This document shows, in pieces, positions 5,596-7,006 of a stretch of 7,006 bases of DNA. The notes below the pieces were generated by a model. It saw only the letters and a list, made by a program, of their open reading frames with translations. It ran no database searches and was not told where the DNA came from. The stretch spans positions 1-7,006 of the forward strand of contig USKH01000060.1 of the NCBI GenBank assembly GCA_900555125.1. The letters are read 5' to 3'. Made by a program: the position numbers and the translations under genes. Each line of letters begins with the position of its first letter. The stretch's first letter is position 1. The stretch comes from an uncultured Clostridium sp. Lineage in GTDB: Bacteria; Bacillota; Clostridia; Christensenellales; Pumilibacteraceae.

Positions 5596-6087
5596 ATGGC
5601 AAATTACATCTTGTGTCCGCGTTGCGAACTTAATTATATAGAAGAAAGCGAAGAGTACTGCACCGTCTGCAAGGCGGAGATGGGACTTATCGATCCCGGT
5701 ATACTTATCCCCGAGGAAGAAGTAGAGTCTTCCGAAAAACTTTGTCCTATCTGTAAGGTCAATTATATAAGCGAGGACGAGGATATGTGCTTTATGTGCG
5801 CAAAGGAACGCGAAAAGCAGAAAAACGAAGAAGAAGCCGAAAACAACGACGACTGGCACGAAGAATTCGAGGAAACCGAGGAGGATGAGGACGAACCGCT
5901 TTCTCTCGAAGGACTTGGCGAGGACGAACTTAACGACGAGGACGAAGAGGAAGAAGACGATTCGCATTCTTCCGACGAACCCGACGATTTTGATTTTTCC
6001 AACGTCGATCCCAACGATTTCGAAGAAGACGAAGATGACGAAGAGGACGACGAAAAAGACGATAAGGACGATAAGGACGAAGACTGA
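5596..6087 (+). CDS. Double zinc-ribbon protein with highly acidic tail, function unknown
   Basis: The protein has 163 residues. Two near-identical Cys4 modules stand in tandem: C7/C10/C22/C25 and C50/C53/C65/C68. Both have CxxC-x11-CxxC spacing and related intervening sequence (LNYIEE versus VNYISE), so the module has been duplicated. They should each bind one zinc ion and could contact nucleic acid or a protein partner. From about residue 78 to the end, roughly 60% of residues are Asp or Glu, with no predicted fold. It ends in repeated DDK/DED units. Such tails can mimic nucleic acid, bind basic proteins such as ribosomal proteins, or chelate metal, but none of these is shown. There is no signal peptide or membrane segment. 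The start is set by AGGAG at 5585-5589. The gene has its own promoter and terminator and lies directly upstream of the rRNA operon. I do not recognise a named family. Confidence 0.82.
   Translation: MANYILCPRCELNYIEESEEYCTVCKAEMGLIDPGILIPEEEVESSEKLCPICKVNYISEDEDMCFMCAKEREKQKNEEEAENNDDWHEEFEETEEDEDEPLSLEGLGEDELNDEDEEEEDDSHSSDEPDDFDFSNVDPNDFEEDEDDEEDDEKDDKDDKDED
6058..6084 (+). repeat. Short tandem repeat coding the end of the acidic tail
   Basis: GACGATAAG occurs twice in tandem (6058-6066 and 6067-6075), followed by a degenerate third unit, GACGAAGAC. It encodes DDK-DDK-DED. The 9-bp unit keeps the frame, so copy-number change would only alter tail length. Confidence 0.7.
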
Positions 6088-6118
6088 ATTCCCTGTCGGT
6101 ATTAAAAACAAATTAACG

Positions 6119-6157
6119 GCGCGCAGACATTATCTTTCTGTGCGCTTTTAATTTTTT
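6119..6157 (+). terminator. Rho-independent terminator before the rRNA operon
   Basis: A 9-bp stem pairs GCGCGCAGA (6119-6127) with TCTGTGCGC (6137-6145), with one G-T wobble and a 9-nt loop. TTTT, AA and TTTTTT follow to 6157. It insulates the upstream gene from the rrn promoter about 110 bp further on. Confidence 0.88.
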
Positions 6158-6239
6158 GTTCATCGAATAAATTATGTCGGGTATGCGAAATTACAATCAT
6201 ATTCGTCGCTTTGTAATAAAAGACAAAATATCTTAAAAA

Positions 6240-6292
6240 AATTTCAAAATTGCCTAAAAAATGCTTGACAAGAGGGTGCGCTTTATGATAAT
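6240..6292 (+). promoter_or_regulatory. rRNA operon promoter with A/T-rich UP-like region
   Basis: A perfect TTGACA (6265-6270) lies 16 bp from GATAAT (6287-6292). The 6232-6264 stretch carries repeated A tracts, as expected of an UP element binding the RNA polymerase alpha subunit. The predicted +1 is G6299, followed by another G. Initiation with G fits the GTP-sensitive control known for rRNA promoters in Bacillus, which here is inference. The stretch 6158-6231 between terminator and promoter shows nothing further. Confidence 0.85.
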
Positions 6293-6298
6293 ATATAA

Positions 6299-6489
6299 GG
6301 GCTGTCACGAATTGCGGCAGCGGAAGCACATTGACAAAAGAATAGTGAAAGCAAAACAACAAAAACGAATTTTACACAATTAAAAGTCAATTTTGGAAAA
6401 AATTAGTCAGACATTATGAACTAAGCCAAGAGAGAACGAAATTGTTTCAAGTGATTTAATACTGTTTTAAATAACAGATTAGATACAAC
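6299..6489 (+). other. rRNA operon leader (pre-16S 5' external spacer)
   Basis: About 190 nt of transcribed leader without a plausible ORF. It opens with a hairpin, GCTGTC (6301-6306) with GGCAGC (6316-6321), one wobble and a 9-nt loop. Next comes TTGACAAAAGAATAG (6331-6345), which resembles the boxA-type element seen in Firmicutes rRNA leaders and probably supports Nus-factor antitermination. The rest is A-rich, including a small CTGTT/AACAG hairpin at 6462-6477. The 3' partner strand for RNase III processing of 16S lies outside the window, so the processing stalk cannot be verified. Confidence 0.7.
6331..6345 (+). promoter_or_regulatory. boxA-like antitermination element in the rRNA leader
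   Basis: TTGACAAAAGAATAG matches the general form of Firmicutes rRNA-leader boxA sequences (TTGAcAActGAATA-like). It also contains a TTGACA that resembles a -35 box, but no -10 stands at the right distance (6354-6359 reads AAACAA), so antitermination is preferred over a second promoter. Confidence 0.4.

Positions 6490-7006
<517 letters not shown>

Noticed and set aside
5763..6014. Serine-rich minus-strand ORF
   Set aside because: Another frame of the same low-complexity acidic-tail DNA. No initiation signals.
5578..6111. Minus-strand 177-residue ORF rich in Phe/Val, resembling a membrane protein
   Set aside because: It is the complement of the GAA/GAC-rich acidic-tail codons, which read as Phe/Val/Leu. 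The plus strand has promoter, ribosome site and zinc-ribbon motifs.
6331..6359. Second rRNA promoter from the TTGACA at 6331-6336
   Set aside because: No -10-like hexamer at 16-18 bp spacing. The sequence fits a boxA-like leader element better.

Overview
This window looks like a chromosomal segment of an uncultured or little-studied member of the Clostridia (Firmicutes/Bacillota). The grounds are the gene content (cytidylate kinase-like P-loop protein, YpsA-type SLOG protein, small XRE regulator, zinc-ribbon acyltransferase), consensus sigma-A promoters with 16-17 bp spacers, strong GGAGG-type ribosome sites beside T-tailed hairpin terminators, and a 16S rRNA 5' end with a short helix-17 region. 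I could not place it below class from the partial 16S alone.

Layout. Bases 1-1086 hold the 3' part of a PlsC-type acyltransferase fused to a zinc ribbon, closed by a terminator. Bases 1118-2200 hold an exonuclease (DnaQ-like, DEDDh) with a C-terminal BRCT-like domain. Its promoter places the predicted transcription start on the ATG itself, and a bidirectional terminator separates it from the convergent gene. Bases 2223-2889 (minus strand) hold a cytidylate kinase-like protein with a consensus extended -10 promoter. Bases 3010-4896 hold a probable three-gene operon: a cytoplasmic GH43-like glycosidase, a membrane-anchored bacterial PH-domain protein whose start overlaps the GH43 stop (TAATG), and a 68-residue XRE-type repressor, closed by a terminator. 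Bases 4983-5532 hold a SLOG-family (DUF1273/YpsA-like) protein, again with a promoter almost touching the start codon. Bases 5539-6157 hold a protein with two duplicated CxxC-x11-CxxC zinc ribbons and an extremely acidic tail, with its own promoter and terminator. Bases 6240-7006 hold an rRNA operon promoter, a leader of about 190 nt, and the first ~517 nt of 16S rRNA, running off the window.

How it fits together. Most genes form short, independent housekeeping or accessory units just upstream of an rrn operon and mostly co-oriented with it. I see no mobile element, CRISPR array, toxin-antitoxin pair, tRNA or evident defence island. The most distinctive points are two apparently leaderless genes next to genes with strong Shine-Dalgarno sequences, the coupled GH43/PH pair, inverted repeats overlapping several promoters, and the double zinc-ribbon/acidic-tail protein.
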